From assembly GCA_024291935.2 (NCBI GenBank), contig JAGTYA010000025.1, positions 7,461,501 through 7,525,500 on the forward strand: a stretch of DNA of 64,000 bases, in the 5' to 3' direction. The position numbers and the translations under genes are program-made. This DNA comes from Okapia johnstoni. Lineage: Eukaryota > Chordata > Mammalia > Artiodactyla > Giraffidae. Under the pieces are notes generated by a model, which saw only the letters and a program-made list of their open reading frames with translations, did no database searches and had not been told where the DNA came from. Of the stretch, positions 34,715 to 46,334 are shown one piece after another (positions within the stretch are counted from its first letter, which is position 1; every line of letters starts with the position of its first letter).

Positions 34715-34880
34715 GGTTCGTGCACTAGAAGTGAGCCCTGGTTCTCAAGACAATGCCACCTAGTAGCTACATGACCTGTGGCAAGTATCTGGAAGTTTCT
34801 GCGGTTCAGTTTCCTCAGGAGGAGAAGAGCTACGATTCTTCCTTGGTGGCAGTGAGGAGTAAAGAAAAGCAGGATGAGGC
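34715..34880 (+). repeat. MIR SINE
   Basis: 'gccacctagtagctacatga', 'cctgtggcaagtatctggaa', 'gttcagtttcctcaggag' follow MIR order; 'gcagtgaggagtaaagaaaa' its 3' part. Confidence 0.72.
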
Positions 34881-34911
34881 ACCACTCTGCACATGTCTGC
34901 CCCCACCCTCT

Positions 34912-35140
34912 GGCTTTATTTTTCTTACTTATTTGACTATGTTGGGTCTTAGTTGTGACATAAAGGATCTTGCATTGCGGCTCATGGGCTCTCTCGTTGT
35001 ACAGCTGGCTCAGTGGTTGCTGTGTGCAAGCTTAGTTGCCCCAAGGCATGTGGGGTCTCAGTTCCCTGACCAGGGATCAAACCCGCGTCCCCTGTGCTGC
35101 AAGGCGGGTTCTTGACCACTGGACCACCAGGCACGTCCAT
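34912..35140 (-). repeat. CHR-type SINE
   Basis: 'cttatttgactatgttgggt', 'gcggctcatgggctctctcg', 'gccccaaggcatgtggggtc', 'ctgaccagggatcaaacccg', 'gaccactggaccaccaggca'. Reversed. Confidence 0.9.
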
Positions 35141-36109
35141 CTGTAAATGTTTCTGATCGCTCCTTTGTGCAAGCAGAGATCACGTGCCATTCCCATTGTC
35201 TTTTTAAATGCACTCGCTTTGTAATTTACAACCATAACAAACTTTCCATCTTCAGAAGTTGACAAAAAAAAAACAAAAACGAGACAAGTTAAAAAAAAGA
35301 TGAGCAATTTTTGTAAAAAGGGCATGGCCTCAGGAGGTCAGCAAACATTGAACGTGCAGGCTGTTAGATTCTTTGTCTTTGTCTTTTCTTTCCTCTTTTC
35401 TTTTCCAGTAGGCTGTTCACCCAGGCCCCTCTTTATTAACCAAAATGAAATGAGGTTTCATGTTCCCAGAACAGTGTGCTTGGGGCAGGAGTGAATCCTC
35501 TTATTTCCTGGAGATCTCTGCAGGTATGTGTGGCCAGGATCTGGCCCACGGTTTGAGAGGAGCTGACGCGAACCTTGGGGAAAGGCTTCTGCCTATGTTC
35601 CCTCTGAACTCTGCATCTCCCTGTGCTGTTAGAAGCAATGCCACGAGAGTCTGGAGGGCAGCTCTGTGCCAGCACCATGCTGCTGCCTGTCCATGCGTTC
35701 TCGTCCCTGCCCCTCACTGCTGCTCACCGGCCCGTCTCCAGCCTCAGGCATCTAGCTGGAGCTGTGAGTGGGTTGGAGGCCAGTGCAATGGGAGCCGAGT
35801 GCATCAGCTGCCTGGGCAGCGCATTTCCGCCCGCCTTGGCATCCCCTGATGGAGGTCTTCCCAGTCCCCCTTTCAAGCTTCTTGTGAAGAGGCTAGCAAG
35901 GGGGCTTCCCAGTCTGTCAGGTGGAGAGATCACTGGACTCAGAGAAGTCACACGAGAGTCCAGGAATCCCAGTTCATTTACCTACTGTATTAAACAGCTC
36001 TCAGACAGTGAGGTGGAAGGGTGAACTCACACTCAGAGTATTCCAGTACACTCATCTGGGGGCAGAGGGGAAGAGTCCAGTTTACATTTTCAGCAGTTTC
36101 AAGGGTGGA
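35141..36109. other. Single-copy sequence with an exon-like unit
   Basis: Repeat-free as far as I can tell. Overlapping open frames at 35460-36024 have no splice or domain support. The exon-like unit at 35409 is given separately. Confidence 0.4.
35409..35523 (+). other. Exon-like unit (115 nt), stops in all frames
   Basis: A 35-nt almost pure pyrimidine tract ending 'tcttttccag' at 35408 gives a strong acceptor. 'ctgcag' followed by gtatgt at 35524 is a good donor. All three frames contain stops, so this is not a normal coding exon. It could be a noncoding exon, a poison exon or simply a pseudo-exon. Confidence 0.3.
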
Positions 36110-36412
36110 CTGGGGACTGCGCTGGTGGTATGGCACAGCGGAGACGAGTCCACCTGCCAGTGCAGGGGTCACAGGTTCGATCCCTGGTCTGGGAAGACTC
36201 CAGCGTGCCGCAGAGCAACTGAGACCATGTGCCACAACTACAGAGCCCTTGTGCCTAGAGACTGTGCCCTGCCACAGGGGAGGCCACAGCAATGAGAAGC
36301 CCGTGCTCTGCACCTGGAGAGTAGCCCCCACTCACTGCAACTGGTTAAAAGCCAGCAACGAAGACCCAGTGCAGTCAAAAAAAGAAAATAATAATAATAA
36401 TTTTTTTTAAAA
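36110..36412 (+). repeat. CHR-type SINE, full length
   Basis: 'gggactgcgctggtggtatg', 'caggttcgatccctggtctg', 'gccgcagagcaactgagacc', 'tgagaagcccgtgctctgca', 'cgaagacccagtgcagtcaa', A-rich (AAT)n tail. Confidence 0.92.
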
Positions 36413-37359
36413 AAAGAATAGATTGGTTAAGCTCCTTGATGAACCAGTTGGTTGACTACCCTTGGGGAACTTGTCTTTTTAGAGGGGAATTCTGATACCC
36501 AGAGGAACGTGCTGAACGTGCTTCTTAGGGTCACAACTTCAGAAGGTATCGTCGGGAATATCATGTGGGCTGGAGCAATGGCTAGTGCTGCCCCCCTCCA
36601 GCAGCCCAGATGCAGGGTGAGAGAGGGGGTGAGGATTTCAGAGGTTTTCCTCAAGAAACTGTCCATGGCAAACATAGTTCACTCTCCTGTTTTGGTAAAT
36701 TTTCAGCTTCAATTTAAAAAAAAACATTTGAAGGGAAGGGACATACAGCTGTTAGGAATCCAAAACAAGTGCTTTTTTGAAAGTACAGATGCTTCTGTTT
36801 TGCATTTACTTAAGGAAGTAGGAGAGTTGCTTCCCATGTATTCCTTTGAATACAAATACTGTCTAAATGACATCATTTTGAGCAGAGTACTGAGTCCAGG
36901 TAGTTTAGGGGAATTCCTGGAGGCGAAAAAAAAAAAGAAAAGGCTTGGGTATCATTGCATTGTAGGGGCCAGAAATGGAATGATGGTATTTTTGGCAGGC
37001 TCCCAGGCCCAGAAAAACCCACACCCCAAGGCCGTCTCTGTAGCTTCCTGTGGTTTTCCCACTGAAGAGGAACAGCTTTTCTCTTAGAGTGTCCAGGCTG
37101 GCAAGTTAGTGTATCAGCTTGATTAGTGTGATGGTCCTGCTTTGAGGTTCTGTTCCAACAGGCTTCATTTGGGAAATCTGATGCATCAATAATTGTTGCA
37201 AAGTGAACTGAGCCGACGGTCTCCCTGGTCCTCACAGTGCAAATCTTTCTGGTAAAAGTTGATAACTTCCAGGGATTAGAGGATATCATGCTATCATTTG
37301 ATCTATAACAGTAAAGTCAAGTCTTAGACCAAATTTTGCCATATATAAGAACATTCATT
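36413..37359. other. Single-copy sequence
   Basis: Holds the longest non-repeat open frame on the plus strand (36452-37087), judged spurious; see rejected items. Confidence 0.45.
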
Positions 37360-37572
37360 GGGCTTCCTTGGTGGCTCCAGTGGTAGAGAATCCACTTGCC
37401 AGTGCAGGAGACCCTGGTATGATCCCTGGGTTGGGAAGATTCCCTGGAGAGGGAAACAACAGCCCACTCCAGTACTCTTGCCTGGAGAATCCCATGGACA
37501 GAGGAGCCTGGCAGGCTACAGCCCATGGGGTTGCAAAGAGTCGGACACGACTGAGCGACTGAGCACACATAT
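37360..37572 (+). repeat. Bov-tA SINE
   Basis: 'gggcttccttggtggctcca', 'ggtatgatccctgggttggg', 'cttgcctggagaatcccatg', 'gacacgactgagcgactgag'. Full length, sense. Confidence 0.96.
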
Positions 37573-37827
37573 ATGCAAGCAGGCACGAGAGTTAGTCATT
37601 TAGCCTCTTCTTATAGACAGAAACCCCAGGCCTTTTGCTTTCACTGTGTGTTCCACATCAGAAGTTCGGTGGAGACAGATGCAGACTTATTCTCATCACA
37701 GGACATGTCTAAACTTTCCATTGAATCAGGTGATGGGATTCTCTGTGAAATATCCAGAACCAGGCCCAGAGCGGTGCTGCAGGAGTGTTCAGTTGCCTGG
37801 TTTGCCAGATTCTTAACAACCCACATG

Positions 37828-37895
37828 TGTGTATATATATATACATACATATATACATATATATACATACATATATATACACATATATACATACA
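37828..37895. repeat. TA/CATA microsatellite
   Basis: Interrupted (TA)n, (CATA)n and (TACA)n runs over about 68 bp. It yields tyrosine/isoleucine-rich spurious frames on both strands. Likely polymorphic. Confidence 0.95.
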
Positions 37896-38457
37896 AGGCT
37901 GACTGCCCCTCTACAACTGTTCCAGCCAACTTTATGTGTATTGAACACTATTAATCAGAGAAGTTACTTTTATCCTCCTTTATTCTCATTGGGAACCGTC
38001 CTCTGTAGATTTAGACAGCCGTAGTTGACATACTTGTGATAACCTGACTCTGAAGGTTGGGCATTTGCTAGTCTTTCAAATGTGAACCACACCTGGAGTA
38101 GGCATTTTTTAATTAAGGTACCTGAAATACTATCTACCTACAGTATTTAAGTGTATATGTATACATCATAATGTGTGCACAGTCAGTATACAGAAGTTTT
38201 TAAAATATAGTTTAACAGCAGGTAGCTCTTGATTGGCCCCTGAAATGCTGTGTCTTCCAGAATGTTGCCAGCCAGTGATGACTGATTTGAGTTATGAGTT
38301 GAGCACTAGCCTGCTGTGATGAATTAGCTAGGCCATGCATGAGTGGTTCATCCATAGGGCAGAGCAAGGAAGGAAGAGAATTGTAGTTTTAGTTAGTTTT
38401 ACAGGCTTTTTCTAGTTCTTTTGTGTTCTTTGATCTGAACTTCTGCCTTCCCCACTC
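37896..38457. other. Single-copy AT-rich sequence
   Basis: No feature recognised. Confidence 0.4.
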
Positions 38458-38640
38458 ACTGGGTAAAGAATCCACCTGCAAGGCGGGAGACACAGGAGAC
38501 ACCAGTTTGATCCTTGGGTGGGGAATACCCAGTACTCCAGTATCCTTGCCTGTGTAATCCCAAGGTTAGAGGAGCCTGGCAGGCTATAGTCTATGGGGTT
38601 GCAAAGAGTCGGACATCACTGAGCGACTAAGCACTCTCTC
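38458..38640 (+). repeat. Bov-tA SINE, diverged
   Basis: 'gggtaaagaatccacctgca', 'cagtttgatccttgggtggg', 'gaggagcctggcaggctata', 'agtcggacatcactgagcga'. The head is lost. Confidence 0.92.
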
Positions 38641-38711
38641 AGCACTCTTGATACGTAAGGAAGTATTATTTCCCCTACCCAATTTTGCAGACAGATCTTT
38701 GTCCAGTGAAC

Positions 38712-39248
38712 ACATTACAGGAACTATAATGTTTTTTGGAAGAACAGTTGTTTTATAATATTGTGTTAGTTTTAGATGTACAGCTCAGTGAGTGATTTGG
38801 TAATACATTTATTTGTATATATCTATATTCTTTTTAAAAATTCTTTTCCATTATTGATTATTATAAGATACTATGTGTAGTTCCCTAGGCTATACAGTAA
38901 ATCCTTGTTGTTTACCTGTTTTATATGTGATAGTTAGTGTCTGTTAATCCCAAACTCCCAATTTATTCCTCTCTACCTTCCGCTTTGGTAGCCGTGTTTG
39001 TTTTCCATGTCTGTGAGCCTGTTTTGTACATAAGTTTGTTTGTACTATTTTTCAGATTCCATATGTTAGTGATATATGATACTTATCTTTCTGCTTTGAC
39101 TTACTTCCCTTAGTATGATAATCTCTAGGTCTAACCGTGTATTAATAGCTATATATGGAGTGATTTCATTTCCTTATGGCTGAGTAATATTCTACTGTAT
39201 ACACACAAATACATATAAACATCTTCTTCATCCATTCATCTGTTGATG
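38712..39248 (-). repeat. Ruminant L1 3' UTR fragment
   Basis: Reversed: 'tattgtgttagttttagatg', 'gttccctaggctatacagta', 'gtctgtgagcctgttttgta', 'gactgagtaatattctac'-like block at 39178, 'cttcttcatccattcatctg'. It is related to the L1 3' end at the right edge of the window (63685-64000). Confidence 0.85.
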
Positions 39249-39395
39249 GAAGGAAACTGTAACTTGAAATCTCATCCTTCATAGTTCCTCTGCATTATAG
39301 GGGTAAGTTGCTACCGAGAGGAACCGTCCCTGTTCTTCAAACGATATCACAGGACTTTTCACCTTGGAGTAGGTGTGGTCAAGTGAAGGCCATGC

Positions 39396-40676
39396 TGTTG
39401 CTGTTGTTGTTCAGTCACCCAGTCGTGTCCGACTCTTTGCGACCCCATGGACTGCAGCACACCAGGCCTCCCTGTCACTCACCATCTCCTGGAGTTTGCC
39501 CAAGTTCATGTTCGTTGCATCAGTGATGCTGTCCGGCCATCGCATCCTCTAATGCCCTCTTCTCCTTCTGCTCTCAATCTTTCCCAGCATCAGGGACTTT
39601 TCTAAAGAGTCATCTGTTCGCATCAGATGACCAAAATATTACAGCTTCAGCATCAGGCCTTCCAGTGAATATTCAGGGTTGATCTCCCTTAAGACTGACT
39701 GGTTTGATCTAAGGGACTTTCAGGAGAAAACTCTCCAGCACTATAGTTCGAAGTCAGCAATTTTTGGCATTCTGCCTTCTTTACAGTTCTCACAACCATA
39801 CGTGACCACTGGAAAGACCATAGCCTTGACTATACAGACCTTTGTCGACAGAGTAATGTCTCTTGCTTTTCAACACGCTGTCTAGGTTTGTCATCACTTT
39901 CATGCCAAGAAGCAATCGTCTTCTGATTTCATGGCTGCAGTAACCATCTGCAGTGATTTTGGAGCCCAAGAAGAGGAAATCTGTCACCACTTCCACCTTT
40001 TCTCCTTCTATTTGCCATGCAGTAATAGGGCTGGATGTCATGATCGTAGTTTTCTTAATATTTAGTCTTAAGCCAGCTCTTTCATTCTCGTCCTTCACCC
40101 TCATCAAAAGGCTCTTTAGTTTTCTCTTCGCTTTCTACAATTAGAGTGGTATCATCTACATGTCTGAGGTTGTTGATATTTTCCCACCTATCTTGATTCC
40201 AGCTTATAACTCATCCAGCTCAGCATTTTTCATGATGCTCTCAGCCTATAAGTTCAACAAACAGGGTGACAGCAGTCAGCCCCATCTTACTCCTTTCTTG
40301 ATCTTAAACTAGTCAGTTGTTGCACACATGGTTCTAACTGTTGCTTCTTGACCCACATACAGGTTTCTCAGGAGACAGATAAGATGGTCTGATATTCCCA
40401 TAGAGCTAAGAGCATTCCACAGTTTGTCATGTTCCACACAGTCAAAGGCTTTAGCGTAGTCAATGGAACAGAGATAGATGTTTTTCTGAGATTCCCTTGC
40501 TTTCTCTATAATACAGCGAATGTTGACAATTTGATCTCTAGTTCCTCTTCCTTTTCTAAACCCAGCTTGGACATCTGGAATTTCTTAGTTGCCATAATAC
40601 TGAAGTCTAGCATAATGCTGAAGGCATGTACCAAGGTTATATGTCACAGAATGCTAGGAGGTTTTTACTTTAGTTA
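39396..40676 (-). pseudogene. BovB LINE, 1.3 kb, reverse transcriptase remnant
   Basis: Reversed BovB from the 3' terminus ('gttgttcagtcacccagtcg') through the C-terminal region into the reverse transcriptase domain ('catagtcaatggaa'-like block near 40455). Pieces such as LRLNIKKTTIM and DFLFLGSKITADG are readable on the minus strand at 39790-40107, but there are many frame breaks. It is 5'-truncated. The product would act in retroposition of BovB and of Bov SINEs that share its 3' end. Confidence 0.92.
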
Positions 40677-40735
40677 GTAGTCAGGCGTGTAATTCAAGCA
40701 GCTCTCTTATTGAATTCACCTAAAGAGGCTAGTGT

Positions 40736-41330
40736 GGACCACAACAAACTCTGGAAAATTCTTAAAGAGATGAGGCTACCAGACCATCTGACCTGCCTCT
40801 TGAGAAATCTGTGTGCAGGTCAGGAAGCAACAGTTAGAAATGGACATGGAACAACAGACTGGTTCCAAATTGGGAAACGAGTACGTCAAGGCTGTATATC
40901 GTCACCCTGCTTATTTAACTTACTTATATGCGGAGTACATCATGAGAAACGCTGGGCTGGAGGAAGCACAAGCTGGAATCAAGGTTGCCGGGAGAAATAT
41001 CAATAACCTCAGATATGCAGATGACACCACCCTTACTTCAGAAAGCGAAGAGGAAATAAAGAGCCTCTTGATGAAAGTATAAGAGGAGAGTGAAAAGGTT
41101 GGCTTAAAACTCAGCATTCAGAAAACTAAGATCGTGGCATCTGGTCCCATCACTTCATGGAAAATAGATAGGGAAACATTGGAAACAGTGACAGACTTTA
41201 TTTTCTTGGGCGCCAAAGTCACTGTAGATGGTGACTGCAGCCATGAAATTAAAAGACGCTTGCTCCTTGGAAGAAAAGTTATGACCAACCTAGACAGCAT
41301 ATTAAAAAGCAGAGACATTACTTTAACATC
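40736..41330 (+). pseudogene. BovB LINE reverse transcriptase fragment, sense
   Basis: Two plus-strand frames (40710-41006 and 40813-41082) each carry part of a reverse transcriptase: VRQGCISSPCLFNL in one and LRYADDTTL, with the catalytic YADD, in the other. They are joined by a frameshift near 40890-40910. The next frame (41134-41349) reads DFIFLGAKVTVDGDCSHEIK. Both ends are missing. It faces the reversed copy at 39396-40676. Confidence 0.92.
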
Positions 41331-41649
41331 CTTAATGTTAAACATTTAAGAACTAGTAAGTTGTATGGATTTGAGGTAAGATTTGGGAGAGAATGTAAAC
41401 AAAGAGGACTGAGCTTAGCCCTGATGCCACTTTTGTCCTGTGGGCATTTGCTAATTAGAAAAAGGAAGTTGAGAGTCTGAGCTCACTTTTGGAGTCCTTT
41501 CAAAGTTAGGTAGATAAAAATTGTAGTCTGAGTCTTCGAAACCTGGGAAACCTGGTGAAATATTCCTTACTTTGGGTTGGGACTCCCTGAAGAAATGTCT
41601 AACGATAAGGGTGAAGTAGTAGTAAACCAACTGTCCCATTGACTGCAGC
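41331..41649. other. Single-copy sequence
   Basis: No feature recognised. Confidence 0.35.
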
Positions 41650-42682
41650 TTAATTTCACATTATTTGAGTAGCCCAGAAACCATAATGCCTACTTGGAAT
41701 AAGATGATTCCATTTAGCTAATGCCCATAGGTACCAGGCAAAAGCAATGAAATGTTCTCAGAGACAGACATCATAATTCTAGTTCTCAAATTATTTCTAC
41801 AAATGAATTTTCAGCTGCAACACCTGGCCACAATTACAGGGAAACAGGCACACAAAAAGAGAAGATGCCATAGGTGAGAATCAGCAAAAGCAACAGACAA
41901 CAGAAATAGGCTCAGAGTTCTAGATATTGGACTTACCAGAAGCAGAGTGTAAAATACTCTGTTTACAGTATTCAAGGAAATAAAAGTTTATTTTCAGCAA
42001 GGACCAAAAACTCTAAATTGTGGCTTTGCAGATTAAAAAATTCCAGACCTGAATATGTAAAAGAAAATGAACAAGTTTACACAGTTGGACCCAGCTGAAA
42101 AGCAAATAGTGAACGGAAGAGTTGATAAGAAGAAATTATTCAAAGAGAAGCACAGAGAGAGAAGAAGAAATATATATATAAAAGCAAAGGTAGGAGAGAA
42201 TAGAGGAAGGCCTAACGTACAGTTGGAATCTTAAAAAGGAGAAGAGTGAGATAGTGGATCAATCATTGCTTAACGTTTCTGAAACAGATGAGTGGCCTCA
42301 AGCTTAAGATCCAGGAAGCCCAATAAAGCCGAAATAGTATAAGTAAAATTAAATCGACACCGAGACTCGTCATAGTGAAACTTCTGGAAGCAGAATACAA
42401 AGATAAAGCAGTAAGGAGGGGAAATGTCATGAAGTTTAGAAGAGTGATGGTTAGGCAACAGTTGACTTCTCTGTTGTAGAACATAAACCAGGGGCAGTGA
42501 AATAGTGTTTTCGGTGTGCTGAAGGAGAGAACTGCCAGCCCCAGATTTTAAACCCAGCAGAAAATAGTGTTCAGGAATGAAAAGAGATAAAAGTGAAGGT
42601 TAAAGGAATTTTTATATAGACAAAAATGAGTCTACCACCAGTTATTTGCCCAAAAGGAGTTCCTAATGGGTAGTCTTCAAGT

Positions 42683-42885
42683 TGTTGTTAGTGTTAACTT
42701 GCCAACTCGTATCTGACTCTTCATGACCCCATGGACTGCAGTGCTCCAGGCTTCCCTGTTCTTGACTGTCTCCTGGAGTTTGTTCAAACTCGTGTCCATT
42801 GAGTCAGTGATGCCATCTAACCATCTCATCCTCTGTCACCCCTTTCTCCTCCTGCCCTTAATCTTTCCCAGCATCAGGGTCTTTA
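42683..42885 (-). repeat. BovB LINE fragment
   Basis: 'cttcatgaccccatggactg', 'ttgactgtctcctggagttt', 'tgatgccatctaaccatctc', 'cccagcatcagggtcttt'. A 'aagtaggagaa' side joins L1 text again. Confidence 0.9.
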
Positions 42886-43321
42886 AGTAGGAGAAAAGAA
42901 ATCCAAATGGGTGGTCAGAAGTGTAGTAAAAAAACAAAACAAAACAAAAAAAACTGGTAAATATGTAGGTAATTCTTAAGTGAACATTGGCTGTGTAAGA
43001 TAATACCGTGGTGAATTTTTTAAAATACAGGGCAAACATAGCATAAAAATTTGGAGGAAGTAAGTGGAATTAGCCTATTCTGAGATTTATGCATTGTTTT
43101 GGAGGAGGGTAGTAAGGTGTTAGTTAACATTTCACCTGGATAAGTCAAAGATATATGTTATAATACAAAAAGCATTAAACATATAGAAACTTTTGTAACT
43201 TGTAACTAACAAAAGGAACACTAATGAGAAAAGAGTTTAAAGGAAGAGAAAAGGAACATAGAACAAGTGAAATATATAAAACACAAAAAGATATGGTAGA
43301 CAAATTCAAATCAGTAATTAA

Positions 43322-43632
43322 GTGCAGTGCAAGTCGCTCAGTCGTGTCCGACTCTTTACGACACCATGGACCTTGTCCGTGGAATTCTCCACCAGAATAC
43401 TGGAGTGGGTAGCCTTACCCTTCTCCAGGGGATTTTCCCAGCCTAGGGATCAAACCCAGGTCTCCCGTATTGCAGGTGGATTCTTTACCAGCTCAGCCAC
43501 AAGGGAAGCTCAAGAATACTGGAGTGGGTAGCCTATCCCTTCTCCAGCGGATCTTCTGGACCCAGAAATCAAACCGGGGTCTCCTGCATTGCAGGCGAAT
43601 TCTTTACCAACTGAGCTATCAGGGAATCCATT
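43322..43632 (-). repeat. Bov-tA SINE with duplicated head segment
   Basis: Reversed body ending 'cagccacaagggaagctcaa', then a second tRNA-like part ('gaatactggagtgggtagcc' to 'ctgagctatcagggaa'). Same layout as 15357-15680 and 47468-47753. Confidence 0.9.
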
Positions 43633-43924
43633 GAACATAAATTGACTATTGTGGTTAAAAGACAAAGAGTTTTCAGTCTAGATTTTATAAATTATACAAA
43701 CAGTGTATCTTAAATCTGTGGATACAGAATGATTGGAAATAAAAAGATATAAAAATGTGTACAATATGAATATTAATCACAAGAAAGCTGATGTAGCTAT
43801 GTTAATATCAGATAAAATAGACTTCAAACCAGAAAGCATTATTGTATATTACTGTTACTTTTTTATGATCAGTTTTAATTCACCAAGAAGATAGAATTTT
43901 AAATTTGTCTGTACCTAATAGACA

Positions 43925-44096
43925 TACTTCTGGATGTTTCAGAGGTAAAGAATCCGCCTGCCAGTGTAGAAGGCACAGGTTTGATCCCTGGGTTGGGAAG
44001 ATCCCCTGGAAAAAGAAATGGCAGCCTACTCCAGGATTCTTGCCTGGGAAATCCCAAGAACAGAGAAGCCTGGCAGACACGACTTAACAACTCAAC
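43925..44096 (+). repeat. Bov-tA SINE
   Basis: 'gtaaagaatccgcctgccag', 'ggtttgatccctgggttggg', 'gcctactccaggattcttgc', then deleted body to 'cagacacgacttaacaactc'. Confidence 0.9.
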
Positions 44097-44683
44097 AATA
44101 ACAAATAACATGTTTGCAAAGTATATAAAGCAAAATTTTACAGAACTATAGGAGAAATAGATAGTATTATACATAATCACAGTGGAAATTTTTAACAGGC
44201 CTTTCTCAGTAACTGATGAAAGAAGCATATGAAAAAAATCTGTAAAGTTTATTGAAAATTTGATCAGCATAATCACTAAACACATTCTAGTGAACCAAAC
44301 TGGACCAAACTGTGAAGTACATTTTCTTTTTAAGCGGGCATATAATATTTTACAAGAATTTATGACACTGAATTGTTAAGCCTCAGCAGATTTCAAAGAT
44401 TGATGTGATACCTAATATGTACTCTGATTTCAATGTAATTATGCTAGAAATCAGTAATAAATAGAATCATCATCTTCATATGTTTGGAAATTGAAATATG
44501 TAACCGTAAATAACTAATGAATTAAAGATACAATGGAAATTAAGAAAAATAAATGATAAAAAATATTTCACTTAAAATTTATAGCATAGAGGTAAACAGT
44601 ACTTAGTAGAAAAAAGTATGGTCTTAAAAGAAAAAAGGCCCCAAATTAACTAGAAAATATTATCTCAGGAAGTCAGAAAAGCA

Positions 44684-44759
44684 GCACAACCCGGGGATTG
44701 ACCCCACGTCTCCTGCATCGCAGGCAGATTCTTTACCACTGATCCACCAGGGAAGCCCT
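44684..44759 (-). repeat. Bov-tA SINE head fragment
   Basis: 'gggattgaccccacgtctcc', 'gcatcgcaggcagattcttt' and 'gatccaccagggaagccc': only the tRNA-like part, reversed. Confidence 0.88.
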
Positions 44760-44866
44760 TACAAGTCAGTATTTACCTCACAAAGGCAAGTTGAGTGTCG
44801 TGATTAGGCGGTGGCTTTGAAGGGAATTCTGATGTTCTTGGCTGAGTAGTGGTTGTACAGAGGTTT

Positions 44867-45066
44867 AGTGTGTGTGTTAATTGCCCAAGTCGTGTCCAGC
44901 TCTCTGCAACCCCATGGACTGTAGCCTGCCAGGCTCCTCTGTCCATGGGGATTCTCCAGGCAAGAATACTGGAATGGGTTGCCATTCCCTTCTCCAGGAG
45001 ATCTGCCCAACTCAGGGATCGAACTGGGTCTCCTGCATTGCATGCAGATTCTTTACCATCTGATAC
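44867..45066 (-). repeat. Bov-tA SINE
   Basis: 'ttaattgcccaagtcgtgtc', 'gtagcctgccaggctcctct', 'gaatactggaatgggttgcc', 'actgggtctcctgcattgca', 'atacaccagggaac'. An imperfect duplication, (t)agaggttta, flanks it. Confidence 0.94.
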
Positions 45067-45526
45067 ACCAGGGAACCTCATATAGAGGTTTACTCTACAG
45101 CATTTAAAGCTGTGTATTCCATTTCACTTTTCTGTGTTATTTCACGTGAAAAAGGGTTAAGATAACAAATAGGCATTCTGAGCAACTAAATTCCAATAAA
45201 ATTTTTTTAAATGATAAATAAATAGGCCTTCTGCACGCAGGTTTTTAGACACACCCATCATTTACACTGTGCTTTTTGCCACCTAGGAAGGGTCTCAGCC
45301 TGACACATTGCTTTTCAGAGACTGCTTATTTTAGCCTGCAGGTTCCTAACAATTTCCAGAGAATAGAGGTGGCCTGCCCGTAGATCCCACTGCTCAACAA
45401 CCTTAGGCCATGAGAGACTGAGTCCAAAGGAGCTACCTACACCACACCGAATTTGAGCCAGTTTTATACATACTTTTTGAAGTTGAGACTTACTATGTGT
45501 TTCCTCTTAATGCCCGGCACTCAAAT
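45067..45526. other. Single-copy sequence
   Basis: No feature recognised beyond AT-rich runs. Confidence 0.35.
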
Positions 45527-45625
45527 GCACTTGCCTGTGAGATCCCACGGACAGAGGAGCCTGGCTTGCTACAGTGCATGGGGTCACAAAGAGTCGGACA
45601 CAACTGAGTGAGTGAACAACAGAGG
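45527..45625 (+). repeat. Bov-tA SINE 3' fragment
   Basis: 'cacttgcctgtgagatccca', 'cggacagaggagcctggctt', 'gtcacaaagagtcggacaca', 'actgagtgagtgaacaac'. Confidence 0.9.
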
Positions 45626-46334
45626 CTAGGCTGATAAATACAGTGGAGAAGATGACAGGAAATTAATGGAGACGGTGGTCAGCTAGAGCTCGAATTCTCT
45701 GTGAAGGGCAGCTGTGACCCCACTCTTGATGATTATTTACTTGTAAAATTGGAAATAACGTTACCAGATCTTGTATTTTTTTTTTTAATTTTAAGAATGG
45801 GGGAAATCTGAATGTTAATGTGAAGACACCTGATTTTTAAGTGTTTAATCAAGCATAACTGCCCCTTGCCCCAAGTATTCGTGTATCAAACCAAATCTGT
45901 GTGTGGGCTATTTCCATCCAGTGTCTGTTGATTTATGGCAATAAGCTCAAGGGCCATGCAGATGGAGATAGAGAAAAATGTGTAAAATAATTTAATATAA
46001 TCAAGAGCCCAATTTTTCTTGTGGAGCTTGCTTGCCAAATATGTGCTAATATAATTATCAGCCTCCAAATTAAAAGAAATTCGCTGAACCAGAATTCACA
46101 CATTACAAAAGTCACTTGGGATAGTAAGTTCTTTTAATGAGACCTGGCTCTCTGTGGAAGGGTACTAAAAACTTTGTACCGTAAAGATTTATTAAAGGGA
46201 TTGACCAAAACTGCTAACTAAACAGTACTATCCCACAGAGTAATTTCTTTTTGGAGAAACAGCTAAAGGTGACTTTTTAAAGTTAGTTCAAAGGGAATGT
46301 GCATGCTTCTTGAGTCTCAAAAGAATGTGCTCCT
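45626..46334. other. Single-copy AT-rich sequence
   Basis: Two overlapping minus-strand 60-codon frames at 45886-46115 have no support. Nothing else seen. Confidence 0.35.

Larger units (their letters stand above)
41650..44660 (+). repeat. Old L1 (or HAL1-like), ORF1 to ORF2 endonuclease region, interrupted
   Basis: Sense L1 text: 'acagacaacagaaataggct', 'taccagaagcagagtgtaa', 'gaacataaaccaggggcag', 'ctgccagccccagattttaa', then 'atatcagataaaatagactt', 'caccaagaagatagaatttt' and 'gatttcaatgtaattatgct'. Highly decayed. Inserted elements are a BovB (42683), two Bov-tA copies (43322, 43925) and flanking pieces. Confidence 0.65.

Noticed and set aside
35460..36024. Overlapping 129- and 133-codon plus-strand frames in a GC-richer region
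   Set aside because: Overlapping frames in GC-rich DNA are expected by chance; no domain, no coherent splice sites, no start context.
36452..37087. 211-codon plus-strand open frame, the longest outside repeats on that strand
   Set aside because: It opens with TTG, not ATG, passes through an A-run coding poly-lysine, has no recognisable domain and no splice or promoter support.
37641..37948. Tyrosine- and isoleucine-rich frames on both strands
   Set aside because: Translation of a TA/CATA microsatellite.
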